NCBI RefSeq assembly: GCF_900110415.1
Contig: NZ_FODR01000001.1
Coordinates: forward strand, 310,001 to 374,000
Length of the DNA: 64,000 nt
Source of the DNA: Mucilaginibacter sp. OK283
Lineage (GTDB): Bacteria > Bacteroidota > Bacteroidia > Sphingobacteriales > Sphingobacteriaceae
Direction: 5' to 3'
The notes beneath the pieces are model-generated. The model was not told where the DNA came from. It did not search any database and saw only the letters and a program-made list of their open reading frames with translations. The position numbers and the translations under genes were made by a program. Below, in pieces: positions 26,640 through 35,459 of this stretch (the stretch's first letter is position 1; each line of letters opens with the position of its first letter).

Positions 26640-26738
26640 ATGAAAACCACCTTCAAGTACATTGCCATTTGTTTTATCGCCGCTGATTTTGCCTCGTCCG
26701 TACATGCAAAAGAGTACCTGCCTGAAAAAAGAGAGTGA
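26640..26738 (+). CDS. very short frame encoding an export signal (32 aa), possible truncated gene
   Basis: ATG at 26640 gives 32 residues: MKTTFKYIAICFIAADF followed by ASSVHAKEYLPEKRE, which is a good signal peptide with a small tail. It stands alone after a hairpin. It is either the 5' stub of a lost secreted protein or a small exported peptide; the sequence after the stop contains no matching frame that I can recognise. Confidence 0.25.
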   Translation: MKTTFKYIAICFIAADFASSVHAKEYLPEKRE

Positions 26739-26992
26739 TCTGATTTTTCAAGTATCAATGTTTTCTTGTCTGGTCTTGCATTCGCCAGCAACATTAAAAA
26801 AAACTTTTTTCAAATAATCTCGATAATATTATGTTAAGTAAAAAACGCAGAAAAAAACTACAAAATCACTTAGGGGGTAGCCCTCATTCTTGCTATCCTT
26901 TTGTAAATCAATTACATTAAAATTGCCGGGTCACCCCTGAATTATTAACTAAACGTTCGAGCTGGTCGAAAAATTTGTTGGAAATTGGTAAA

Positions 26993-27004
26993 GTCGGGAC
27001 CACT
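26993..27004 (+). repeat. exact 12-bp copy of the tRNA-Arg 3' end
   Basis: GTCGGGACCACT, identical to 8548-8559 and in the same orientation. A hairpin terminator follows immediately, as it does after the real tRNA. No tRNA can be folded around it. Candidate right boundary (attR-like) of an 18.4-kb island. Confidence 0.4.
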
Positions 27005-27007
27005 TTG

Positions 27008-27041
27008 AGCCCGGTAATTAACCATAATTACCGGGCTTTTT
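27008..27041 (+). terminator. Rho-independent terminator
   Basis: AGCCCGGTAATTA (27008-27020) pairs with TAATTACCGGGCT (27025-27037) around ACCA, with a T run after it. No gene on the plus strand ends before it, which suggests a lost transcript or displaced 3' end. Confidence 0.75.
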
Positions 27042-27123
27042 GCGTAAATGAGGGTGGTTGTAAATGCCTTCAATATGTTTTAATTTCGGGAAGAATGATT
27101 AACGTTAATACGATATTTAACAC

Positions 27124-28722
27124 ATGAAAAGGCCGATCAAAATGTTTAGAATTAAAGTAGTATGCTTTCTGTTGTTTTATTTGTTTAGTACGCCCTCCAT
27201 AGGCCAGGTCAAATGGCCGGCTAATCAGCTGCTTCCGTCTTTCCCGGCACCCGCAAAGGTCCAGGATTTTATTACGCTCCGTGAAAATTCTCCTTACTCT
27301 TCAGCAGAAATGTACTTGTTTGCTTCGTTAAAGGGCATCGTAAACAGGGCAAAGCCACGTATATTCTCCTATGAGGGTGATGCTTTCGCCGAAGGGCCGC
27401 ATACCTGGTTGCAATCCCTGGGTTTAAGCTGGTCTGAACCTGCAGATAAATGGGATTTGATTGCTAAATACCGGAGCGAAATTTCAGGCGTGATTGTTTA
27501 TGATCCCGCCCAGGAACATACAATTAACCTGGCCACGGTACTTGCAAAAAGCAAAGGCGCGCTGATTGCCTCGCCGTTGTTGCTGGCCAAATTAACTGCT
27601 GCTCCTTATAATTTGCCGGTGTTACTTGATTTGCAGGGAAAATTCAGCAGTAAGCTGGAAGTTTATCAATCGCTATATGATACTTATTGGCCAAATATTG
27701 ATCACCGTTTGTTAATCGGACTAAATCCTAATGCGCATAAAGCCGCCCTTCGCGAATATGCGGTAGCCTTGGGCGCTGCCGTAATATGGCTCGATCCTGA
27801 AGTAGCCGGCGAAAGTGAATTGCTAAACAAATTTCTATCTTCAATGTCTCCCGGGGCTATCTTTATGGGCTGGTGGCCACAGGAAGGACCTGGGGTGCAA
27901 AGGGCCTCAAAGTATGGTATTTCAACCGTTGCAAGTGATTGGTGTGCTAACCTAACGGTACACAGTGGTACTTCCAGAAATGTAAAAATAAAACCAATCC
28001 CTCCCAAACCGACGCTCAAAAACAAGATATATGTAGCGTTTATATTGAGTGATGGAGACAATTTACAATTTACAGAGCATTTGATGCGCAAACTTTGGAG
28101 TAATCCAGACCGGGGCGCTGTTCCTATGGGATGGACGGTGTCGCCTGCTATGCTGGATGCAATGCCTGGGGCTCTTAATTATTATTGGCAAACTTCCACC
28201 AGCAATGATAACCTGATTTCAGGACCTTCGGGCTATGGTTATACTTACCCTAATACCTGGACAGATGAAAACTTGCTAAAGCAGTTTGTTGCTAAAACGG
28301 AGGATTATAACGCCCGTGCCGGTTTAAGGGTAATCACCATTTGGAATACGATTACAGGTGGTATTAATCCTAATGTCGGGAATGCCTATGCCGGCCAGGC
28401 AAAATCGTTGCTTGGCGTAACTGCCCAGAACACAGGAGGCGGGCTTACTATTTATAACGACAGCCTACCAGGAATGGCACTTACCTGTAACTACTGCACA
28501 AATGAACAGGCAATGAAAGATCATATAGCCCGGGCTGCCGCCGGTTGGGACAAAACCTCGCCGCGTTTCATGATTATACAGGCGCAACCCTGGCAGGGTG
28601 TAACGCCAACAAGTTTTAAAAACGTGGCTAATTCACTTAATGAAGATTATGTCATCGTGCGCCCAGATCACCTTTTTCAGCTTATTCGAGAGGACAAGGG
28701 CATCTCAATTAATCCTAAATAA
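27124..28722 (+). CDS. secreted GxGYxYP-motif protein
   Basis: 532 residues with an export signal ending STPSIGQ (an internal ATG at 27142 would give a tidier signal). The name-giving motif is seen at about residues 370-376 in PSGYGYTYPNTW. The N-terminal half fits the associated N-terminal GxGYxYP domain (FITLRENSPYSSAEMYLFASLKGIVNR), and the middle has LSDGDNLQFTEHLMRKLW. Families of this type occur with glycan-degradation loci and are suspected glycoside hydrolases or polysaccharide binders; no activity is proven. It is monocistronic, with a terminator about 150 nt after the stop. Confidence 0.88.
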   Translation: MKRPIKMFRIKVVCFLLFYLFSTPSIGQVKWPANQLLPSFPAPAKVQDFITLRENSPYSSAEMYLFASLKGIVNRAKPRIFSYEGDAFAEGPHTWLQSLGLSWSEPADKWDLIAKYRSEISGVIVYDPAQEHTINLATVLAKSKGALIASPLLLAKLTAAPYNLPVLLDLQGKFSSKLEVYQSLYDTYWPNIDHRLLIGLNPNAHKAALREYAVALGAAVIWLDPEVAGESELLNKFLSSMSPGAIFMGWWPQEGPGVQRASKYGISTVASDWCANLTVHSGTSRNVKIKPIPPKPTLKNKIYVAFILSDGDNLQFTEHLMRKLWSNPDRGAVPMGWTVSPAMLDAMPGALNYYWQTSTSNDNLISGPSGYGYTYPNTWTDENLLKQFVAKTEDYNARAGLRVITIWNTITGGINPNVGNAYAGQAKSLLGVTAQNTGGGLTIYNDSLPGMALTCNYCTNEQAMKDHIARAAAGWDKTSPRFMIIQAQPWQGVTPTSFKNVANSLNEDYVIVRPDHLFQLIREDKGISINPK

Positions 28723-28868
28723 AAATACATTTTTAATTTATGAACGCAATTCAGCCTATGGCAGGTGTTATCATCATGCCATTTTTATTTTCATAAACAC
28801 AGCCACAAAAAATAACTCATTCATAAAAGAGTTTGGATTTTGTAGTTTAAGGACTATTAAGATTCTTT

Positions 28869-28901
28869 AAAAGCCCGCAAATTGAACGGTCGCGGGCTTT
28901 T
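28869..28901. terminator. terminator between convergent genes
   Basis: AAAAGCCCGC (28869-28878) pairs with GCGGGCTTTT (28892-28901) with a 13-nt loop and a T-rich tail. Confidence 0.8.
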
Positions 28902-28971
28902 GTTTTACTGTTAAAGTGGCAAAAAGGGGAGCGGTTTTAACTAAAAATGCCTAATCTTCTCCGTTATTCAT

Positions 28972-30606
28972 TTAGCTTTGTTCTATTTGTTTTAAGCTAT
29001 CCATTTTCTTGTAAGCTAAAAATCCCTTGATGTCCTCAAAATGTTCGCGGACGCGTTTATTACCAAACTCGAATACTTTTTTTACCAGCCCGTCCAGGAA
29101 ATCCCTGTCATGTGATACCAAAATCAGGGTTCCATCAAAATCCCTCAGGGCATCTTTGATAATATCCTTGGTCTTCATATCCAAGTGGTTAGTTGGCTCA
29201 TCCAGTATCAGTACATTTACAGGCTCCAGCAGCAGTTTGATCATGGCCAGGCGCGTTTTCTCGCCGCCCGAAAGTACTTTTACCTTTTTTGTGGTATCGT
29301 CGCCACTAAACATAAATGCTCCTAACAAATCTTTAATCTTTATTGTGCCATCACTTAGCGGAATCTGGTCGATGGTTTCAAATACGGTTAAACTTTCATC
29401 TAACAACGACGCCTGGTTTTGGGCAAAGTACCCGATCTTTGCATTGTGACCTACTTTTAAAGTCCCTTCAAAATCAATCTCGCCCATAATGGCTTTGATC
29501 ATGGTCGATTTGCCTTCGCCATTTTTACCAACAAAGGCCACTTTTTCGCCTCGCTCAATAACCATAGCCGCCTTTTCAAATACAACATGATCGCCATAGG
29601 TTTTTGTAAGCTCTTCAACCATCACCGGATATTGGCCAGAACGCGGCGATGGTGGAAATTTCAATCGTAAGGCCGAAGTATCTACTTCATCAATCTCGAT
29701 GATCTCCAGCTTTTCGAGCATCTTTACGCGCGATTGCACCTGCAATGTTTTGGAGTAAGTCCCTCTGAACCGGTCTATAAATTCCTGGTTATCGGCTATA
29801 AAACGCTGTTGTTCCTCGTAGGCCTTCAATTGATGGATGCGGCGGTCGGCACGTAACTGCAGATAATGACTGTATTTGGCCTTATAATCGTATATTCTCC
29901 CCATCGTCACCTCGATGGTACGGTTGGAAACATTATCTACAAAAGCACGGTCGTGAGATATCACCATAACCGCCTTTGCCGAGTTGATCAGGAAATCTTC
30001 CAACCATTGTATACTGTCTATATCCATATGGTTTGTAGGCTCATCAAGCAAGATCAGGTCCGGTTTCTTTAAAAGAATTTTGGCCAGCTCGATACGCATG
30101 CGCCAACCACCCGAAAACTCGGAAGTTTGGCGGGTAAAGTCTTTACGTTCAAAACCTAAGCCTTTTAACACCTTCTCTACCTCTGCGTCATAATTAACCT
30201 CTTCCTGCGAGTAAAATTTCTCGCTCAGTTCCGATACCCGTTCAATCAGCTTCATGTAATCATCGCTATCATAATCGGTACGGATAGTGAGCTGCTCGTT
30301 CAATTCGTCGAGCTCTTTTTGCATCTGGTTGGCCTCTTCAAAGGCTTTCATCGTTTCTTCAAAAACGGTAACATTATCGTGAGTGAGCAAATGCTGGGGC
30401 AGGTATGCTATCACGGCGTCTTTCGGGCCGGTTACGTTGCCAGAAGTAGGTTTGGCCGCACCGGCAATGATTTTGAGGATGGTGGATTTGCCTGCGCCGT
30501 TCTTGCCCATCAGGGCAATCTTATCGTTCTCGTTTATGGAGAAGGTTACGTCGCTGAATAAGGTGGTTCCGCCAAATGAAACGGAGATGTTGTTAACATT
30601 AATCAC
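28972..30606 (-). CDS. ABC-F family ATP-binding protein (ribosome-associated type)
   Basis: 544 residues, two ABC ATPase domains in one soluble chain with no membrane part, which is the ABC-F layout. Domain 1 has Walker A MGKNGAGKST, signature SGGWRMRIELAKILL and Walker B LILLDEPTNHMD. Domain 2 has VGKNGEGKST, LSGGEKTRLAMIKLL and LILDEPTNHLD. An arm-like charged linker lies between (YEEQQRFIADNQEFIDRFRGTYSK). ABC-F proteins act on the ribosome E site in translation or antibiotic protection. GTG at 30606 gives the standard start (MINVNNISVSFGG); a TTG further up would add nine odd residues. Looks like a housekeeping member. Confidence 0.9.
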   Translation of the reverse strand: MINVNNISVSFGGTTLFSDVTFSINENDKIALMGKNGAGKSTILKIIAGAAKPTSGNVTGPKDAVIAYLPQHLLTHDNVTVFEETMKAFEEANQMQKELDELNEQLTIRTDYDSDDYMKLIERVSELSEKFYSQEEVNYDAEVEKVLKGLGFERKDFTRQTSEFSGGWRMRIELAKILLKKPDLILLDEPTNHMDIDSIQWLEDFLINSAKAVMVISHDRAFVDNVSNRTIEVTMGRIYDYKAKYSHYLQLRADRRIHQLKAYEEQQRFIADNQEFIDRFRGTYSKTLQVQSRVKMLEKLEIIEIDEVDTSALRLKFPPSPRSGQYPVMVEELTKTYGDHVVFEKAAMVIERGEKVAFVGKNGEGKSTMIKAIMGEIDFEGTLKVGHNAKIGYFAQNQASLLDESLTVFETIDQIPLSDGTIKIKDLLGAFMFSGDDTTKKVKVLSGGEKTRLAMIKLLLEPVNVLILDEPTNHLDMKTKDIIKDALRDFDGTLILVSHDRDFLDGLVKKVFEFGNKRVREHFEDIKGFLAYKKMDSLKQIEQS

Positions 30607-30971
30607 AGTATGGGAATATTGAATTGTGCGCAAAGATAATGGAAAGACATAGAATTATGGCAGGGGCATGAAAGGATGCTATCAGACCGTTTTGGAGTTT
30701 CCGGAAATTTATGCCATTGTGCTTAATTTGCAAAGGCAACATTAATCCCTGGAAAATATTTTCGAAATGGCTACATGTATGTTGAAGTTTTGCAATCAAC
30801 TGTATCAAAATGCGGCGTGTGCTTCGGTGAGTATTAGCCGGCACAGCAAATACTAAAGTCGTGGTGGTTATAAATGTCGAAATATTCTCCTTGGGACCAC
30901 TAAACGGCCATGCGAAGCACGGGAAGATTATTTAAAAGCCTTTAGATGAAAGCCTGAAAATATTTATTTTT
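30607..30971. other. intergenic region with a degenerate tRNA-Arg-end repeat
   Basis: About 365 bp between the ABC-F gene and an orphan gene. No coding pattern on either strand. It contains the 21-nt repeat at 30884-30904 described separately. Confidence 0.4.
30884..30904 (+). repeat. 19/21 copy of the tRNA-Arg 3' end
   Basis: ATTCTCCTTGGGACCACTAAA differs from 8542-8562 only at the seventh and ninth bases and has the same orientation. It lies 68 bp from the orphan gene at 30972-31628. It may be another attachment-site scar. A weaker GGACCAC match follows at 31720. Confidence 0.4.
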
Positions 30972-31628
30972 CTAAATAAAGTCGGCGTCAAGTGCATCCA
31001 AGTTCTCCGTTGGAAAGTTAAACTTGGCAATCAATTCTTCTTCAGTAAACGTTAAACCTTTGGGATTAATAAACAGTTCGAGCACGATATTCAACTCGTC
31101 ATATTTGCCTATCAAGTTATTGGAAATGGAACTGGTTAAGTAAATTGAAAATAATGAAGTTACACCACCTGCTTCTAACCATCCTGAATTGAATGTCAGA
31201 AGATTCCGGAGTTGTCTTTTAAAGGCAAGTAGTTGCGGAAAGATGAAGATCAACTGTTCTACCCCTATGGTATTTGATTGATCAATGTTTTCGTTTCTTT
31301 TTTTTACAAAGTCGTTGATAAACCGGGCAAGATTTGCATAATCATAGATTGTCCGCTCCTTTAAGAAACCGCCATTTAACAAAGACTCAATAGATATCCT
31401 TTTTTGATTAAAGAATATTGATTTGACCTTATTTGCTAAACCGATCTCTGGGTCTTCAATAAAAAACGCTTTTAACAGAGCGTCAATTTGTCGGAATCTT
31501 ATTTGTCTTGGTGGATTTGACTTTAATGATCGCAAATTCCACTCGTTTGGGTTTGGAGTCATTTCTACAAACTCAAAAACTTTATCAAGTAAATCAATTG
31601 CCGAGTATGTTTTTGTAACCGGGGGCAT
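30972..31628 (-). CDS. hypothetical protein (218 aa)
   Basis: 218 residues, acidic and helix-rich, with no signal peptide or membrane segment. I recognise no domain. Visible parts: an N-terminal helix YSAIDLLDKVFEFVEM, then an RFRQIDALLKAFFIED stretch, a KKRNENIDQSN linker and an ELFINPKGLTFTEEELIAKF tail. Codon use is more AT-rich than that of the S46 and ABC-F neighbours, and a tRNA-end-like repeat sits on its downstream side. It is therefore probably an accessory gene of recent arrival. Function unknown. Confidence 0.6.
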   Translation of the reverse strand: MPPVTKTYSAIDLLDKVFEFVEMTPNPNEWNLRSLKSNPPRQIRFRQIDALLKAFFIEDPEIGLANKVKSIFFNQKRISIESLLNGGFLKERTIYDYANLARFINDFVKKRNENIDQSNTIGVEQLIFIFPQLLAFKRQLRNLLTFNSGWLEAGGVTSLFSIYLTSSISNNLIGKYDELNIVLELFINPKGLTFTEEELIAKFNFPTENLDALDADFI

Positions 31629-31735
31629 TTATTATAAGGCTAATATAATCAATATTTATAAGCCAAACCCTGAAACCCAATGCAATCAGCCATAAAAAGA
31701 TTTCGGGTTTTATGTGTAAGGACCACGAGAAAGCC

Positions 31736-31767
31736 AACCGCCTTTAGTCATCAAACTGAAGGCGGTT
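31736..31767. terminator. inverted repeat, possible terminator
   Basis: AACCGCCTTTAG (31736-31747) pairs with CTGAAGGCGGTT (31756-31767) with one G-T pair and an 8-nt loop. It lies 67 nt past the S46 peptidase stop. T tails are weak on both sides. Confidence 0.5.
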
Positions 31768-31833
31768 GCTTAGATAACATCAGCCACAAGCTGAATCATA
31801 CATCTTATCCCCCTGTCGGTGAAATCCCAATGG

Positions 31834-34002
31834 TCAGTTCTTATGAATCTCCAATTCACTAATGAGGTTATCAGCGTGCCCTAAAATATCCATACACCAG
31901 AGTACGTAGCGCACATCTACACAAATAGTCCGTTTATAATCTTTGTTAAAAGCAATTTCGCCGCTCATGGCTTCCCAGTTGCTGTCAAATGCAAGGCCTA
32001 TTAGTTCGCCCTCACCGTTAATCACCGGCGATCCGGAGTTGCCGCCTGTGATATCGTTGTTGGTAATAAAGTTGATCGGGATGGTACCATGATCAGCATA
32101 CTGGCCAAAGTTCTTTTGCTTGTAGGCATCCAGCCAGGTTTTCGGCAGGTCAAATTCGTCATCACCGGCCTTGTACTTTTTCATGGCGCCATCCATATCT
32201 GTCTGGATATCGAAATGCTTGCCATTCTTAGCGGTATAATCCTGCACATTGCCGTAAGTGATACGCATGGTAGAGTTGGCATCGGGCGACATCAGCTTGC
32301 CCTCGTTTTTCTCCAGCAAAGCCTGCAGGTAAATGCGGTCGAGCTTTTCTTTCTGCGTGTCAAAATCGCTCAGCTTAGTGCCAAAAACACTCTTTTTGTA
32401 AGCACCTGGGTTAAGGTTAATCACAAATGGCACCAACGGATCTTCACGAAGTTTGTCTACAGAACGATGCGGCAAAAACTCTTTCAGTTTGGTGGTATCT
32501 ATCAAGTCGCTGGTTTGCCATAAAACATCCGCGAACTTAGAAAAAGCCAGTGATGGGTCGCCTGGAGCAATCCTGGTCACCATATCCTCTATAAAAGCCG
32601 GGTGCTGGTCTTTAGGTATATCGGTATACCATGAGGTCATGAGTTGGGTAAATATTTTTTTGTCGGCAATAAGATTGTAGCTTTTGATGTAATCGTCATT
32701 AACCTTTTTTAGCTCATCCTTTATCTCTGCTTTTTCCTTAGTGCTGCGCTTTGAATTTTCAAGCGCCAATTGCCCAAAGCAGTTGTTAAGCGCTTCATCT
32801 ACAAAACCCGGAGCCAGTAGCCCTTCGTTAATGTATGTTTTGTGGATAGCGTAGGGCTCATAAGTGGCATATAGGTTCTGATAATCACTCATCAGGTTGG
32901 CATACTGCGGTTTGTTGGCAGCCCATTTGGTAAAGTCGGCTTCTTCCTGCTGTTTTTGGCCATAAATGTTAAGGTTTTTCAGTTGCTCAGTTTGGCCAAT
33001 GAAGTACTTCCAATAGTTAGATACTTTATTGTACTCGGACGAAAGCCTGAGCCGGGTGTCTACACTTTTGTTCATTTCTTCTTTCCAGGCCTTCAGGCGG
33101 ATGTCGCGCAGTTTTACAATAACCGGGTTGGTTTGTTCGGCAGCCAAACGTACCCCATTTGAAGTCAGGTAACGGTCGGTACTTCCGGGATAGCCATACA
33201 CCATGGCAAAATCGCCGTTTTTTACACCCTTTAACGATATGGGCAGGAATTTTTTAGGCGTGTAAGGTACATTGCCAGCCGCGTAGCTGGCGGGGTTACC
33301 GTCTTTATCTGCATAGATCCGGAATATAGAGAAATCGCCGGTATGGCGGGGCCACTCCCAGTTGTCGGTATCGCCGCCAAATTTACCTATCGACTGTGGC
33401 GGAGCGCCTACCAAACGCACGTCACTAAATTTATTGTACAGGTAAAGGAAATATTGATTGCCTTTGAAAAACGAGCTTACCGCGCCCCGATATTTGGTAC
33501 CCTTGGTTGCCTGCTCAATCAGTTTGTTGCTGATCTTTTCAAGCTTTTCGCCCCTTTCTGCATCGTCGGCCCCTTTAAGTGCAGCCATTACCTGGGGGGT
33601 AACATCGGCAATACTTACCAGGAATTCTACATATAAGCCCGCTACCGGCTTTTCTTCGGCATAACTTTTTGCGTAAAAGCCGTTATCAAGGATATTGTTT
33701 TGCGGCGTTGAGTTTGCCGAGATAGATTCAAAACCGCAATGGTGATTGGTAAATACGAGGCCTTTGCCGGATACAACCTCGCCGGTACAAAAGCCGCCGC
33801 CCAGAGAAACTATAGCATCCTTAATGCTGGCCTTGTTGATGCTGTACAAATCTTCCGGGGTCAGTTTGAAGCCCTGCTTCTTCATTTGGTCATAATTTTT
33901 ACCAATAAGCATCGGTATCCACATGCCTTCATCGGCGCGTGCCAGGCTGGTGATAAACAATGTGAAGAGCAGTACGAGGGATAAGAATTTAGGTTGTTTC
34001 AT
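31834..34002 (-). CDS. S46 family dipeptidyl-peptidase (DPP7/DPP11-like)
   Basis: 722 residues from ATG 34002; the longer frame to 34041 would spoil the signal peptide (KQPKFLSLVLLFTLFITSLARA). The mature chain starts DEGMWIP. Triad regions are all visible: His in FTNHHCGFESI, Asp in DTDNWEWPRHTGDFSIF, Ser in TGGNSGSPVINGEGELIGLAFD. Periplasmic S46 enzymes release dipeptides for protein use. The S1-defining position (673 in Porphyromonas numbering, Gly in DPP7 and Arg in DPP11, counted as 18 after the serine) is Ser here (LAFDSNWEAMSGE), so a preference for hydrophobic rather than acidic residues is more likely; this is an inference. Confidence 0.93.
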   Translation of the reverse strand: MKQPKFLSLVLLFTLFITSLARADEGMWIPMLIGKNYDQMKKQGFKLTPEDLYSINKASIKDAIVSLGGGFCTGEVVSGKGLVFTNHHCGFESISANSTPQNNILDNGFYAKSYAEEKPVAGLYVEFLVSIADVTPQVMAALKGADDAERGEKLEKISNKLIEQATKGTKYRGAVSSFFKGNQYFLYLYNKFSDVRLVGAPPQSIGKFGGDTDNWEWPRHTGDFSIFRIYADKDGNPASYAAGNVPYTPKKFLPISLKGVKNGDFAMVYGYPGSTDRYLTSNGVRLAAEQTNPVIVKLRDIRLKAWKEEMNKSVDTRLRLSSEYNKVSNYWKYFIGQTEQLKNLNIYGQKQQEEADFTKWAANKPQYANLMSDYQNLYATYEPYAIHKTYINEGLLAPGFVDEALNNCFGQLALENSKRSTKEKAEIKDELKKVNDDYIKSYNLIADKKIFTQLMTSWYTDIPKDQHPAFIEDMVTRIAPGDPSLAFSKFADVLWQTSDLIDTTKLKEFLPHRSVDKLREDPLVPFVINLNPGAYKKSVFGTKLSDFDTQKEKLDRIYLQALLEKNEGKLMSPDANSTMRITYGNVQDYTAKNGKHFDIQTDMDGAMKKYKAGDDEFDLPKTWLDAYKQKNFGQYADHGTIPINFITNNDITGGNSGSPVINGEGELIGLAFDSNWEAMSGEIAFNKDYKRTICVDVRYVLWCMDILGHADNLISELEIHKN

Positions 34003-34418
34003 AAACTGTGTTATAAATTGTGTTAAGGTATTTAAAAGCAAATGTAGAACTATTTTAAAAATAGTTCACAGAAAATGGAAGGTTCAGGCATGCCGAAAAT
34101 TGAAAAAAAAGCAATCCGTTGATGTTCAAAAAGATTTTTCTTAGAACGCAGAAGCTGTGCGTGTTTTGAGCTGTTTCAAGAGGCTTATACCTTAATAGCT
34201 GCAAATTAGAAATCAATTGCATATGGTTTAGCCGTGCCACTCAAAGCGGCCATACAAGAGTTGTTTTTTCATGGTATAATCGACAGATTATCAAATGCTT
34301 TTATTCTTATATCAAATTAATTCGCCGTATTTTTAGGTAACCCAATTCTTACCGGCCCCGGGCAGAATTTTTTGTACGGCACCACCAATTATTAAAACAG
34401 ATAATTAATCAGAAAAAA
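34003..34418. other. intergenic region between divergent genes
   Basis: About 416 bp, AT-rich, upstream of both the S46 peptidase (-) and the methyltransferase (+). I see no gene and no clear promoter box. Confidence 0.4.
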
Positions 34419-35459
34419 ATGGAACAGCAAACTAATCAGCCGTCGCCTGAAAACATTATGAAAGTTGGCACAGGCTTTTGGGCCTCAAAAATTCTTTTAA
34501 CTGCAGTAAGTTTTCAATTATTTACCCGGCTTGCCGAAAAGACAACTATGACGGCAAAAGATGTGAAAAACAATTTAGGGCTTAAATGTACAGACAGGAA
34601 TATTTATGATTTTTTAGACGCTTTAACCGTGTTTGGTTTTTTAAAGCGGGAGGGTATTTTGGATACGGCTATTTATTCAAATGCTTTGGAAGCAGATACG
34701 TTTTTAGATAAAAACAAGCCATCATATATTGGGGGTATTCTTGAAATGATGGATAATAGGTTATATGCATTTTGGGGTAACCTGGGCGAGGGCCTGCTTA
34801 CCGGGTTGCCGCAAAACGAAGTAAAAAGGAGCGAGGATTTTTTTGGTTTGATATACAGCGACCCTGCAAAATTAAAAGAATTTACCAACGCCATGAGCGG
34901 CATCCAAATGGGTAATTTTATAGCCTTTGCTCAAAAATTTGATTTTACAGAATATAAAACGCTGATTGATGTAGGCGGTTCGGCGGGGTTGCTTTCACTT
35001 ATGGTTGCAAAACATAATCCCCATATGCATTGTACAAGTTTTGATTTGCTGCCTGTTGAGCCTATTGCAAACGCTACCATACAGCAATTCGGGTTATCAG
35101 ATCGTGTAAAAGCGGTTGGCGGCGATTTCTTCACTATGCCAATACCCAATGCCGACGTTGTTGTAATGGGAAATATCCTGCATGATTGGGACGAAGAAAA
35201 TAAAATATCATTAATGAGGAAAGCCTATAACGCAATCCCGGCGGGCGGGGCCTTTGTAGCTATTGAGGGCATAATAGATGATGAAAGAAAGCAAAACGTT
35301 TTTGGTATGATGATGAGTTTGAATATGCTCATTGAAACAGGAACAGGATTTGACTACACATTTGCCGACTTTAACAAGTGGGCAAATATTGTTGGATTTA
35401 AATCAACCTCACTTATTTCATTAGCAGGGCCATCCAGCGCGGCAATAGCTTACAAATAA
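34419..35459 (+). CDS. SAM-dependent O-methyltransferase family 2 (small-molecule type)
   Basis: 346 residues. N-terminal winged-helix dimerisation domain (residues 10-95, with LLTAVSFQLFTRLAE and CTDRNIYDFLDALTVFGFL), then a Rossmann methyltransferase with the SAM loop LIDVGGSAGLL near 184-195, the acidic motif TSFDLLPVE, the GNILHDWDEE catalytic block near 258, and PAGGAFVAIEGIID. This is the plant-like O-methyltransferase_2 / acetylserotonin methyltransferase group, which methylates phenolic or polyketide hydroxyls. No biosynthetic cluster surrounds it, so the substrate is unknown. No signal peptide. Confidence 0.9.
   Translation: MEQQTNQPSPENIMKVGTGFWASKILLTAVSFQLFTRLAEKTTMTAKDVKNNLGLKCTDRNIYDFLDALTVFGFLKREGILDTAIYSNALEADTFLDKNKPSYIGGILEMMDNRLYAFWGNLGEGLLTGLPQNEVKRSEDFFGLIYSDPAKLKEFTNAMSGIQMGNFIAFAQKFDFTEYKTLIDVGGSAGLLSLMVAKHNPHMHCTSFDLLPVEPIANATIQQFGLSDRVKAVGGDFFTMPIPNADVVVMGNILHDWDEENKISLMRKAYNAIPAGGAFVAIEGIIDDERKQNVFGMMMSLNMLIETGTGFDYTFADFNKWANIVGFKSTSLISLAGPSSAAIAYK

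Larger units (their letters stand above)
26119..27123. other. 1-kb intergenic region with hairpins, a mini-ORF and a tRNA-end repeat
   Basis: No full gene. It holds a hairpin AGCGCCG…CGGCGCT at 26510-26534 followed by TTT, a short frame with an export signal at 26640-26738, the exact 12-bp copy of the tRNA-Arg end at 26993-27004, and a strong terminator at 27008-27041. A 91-codon minus-strand frame at 26519-26794 has no protein-like pattern and overlaps these elements. Confidence 0.45.

Noticed and set aside
26519..26794. 91-codon minus-strand frame
   Set aside because: Overlaps a hairpin and a better plus-strand signal-peptide frame; no recognisable pattern.
26900..27041. Possible tRNA around the GTCGGGACCACT copy
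   Set aside because: No acceptor partner, anticodon arm or D-arm can be folded upstream; only the 3' end motif is present.
8558..31000. Search for an integrase or transposase that would explain the tRNA-end repeats
   Set aside because: No tyrosine or serine recombinase or IS transposase pattern was found on either strand; the island idea is therefore kept as inference only.
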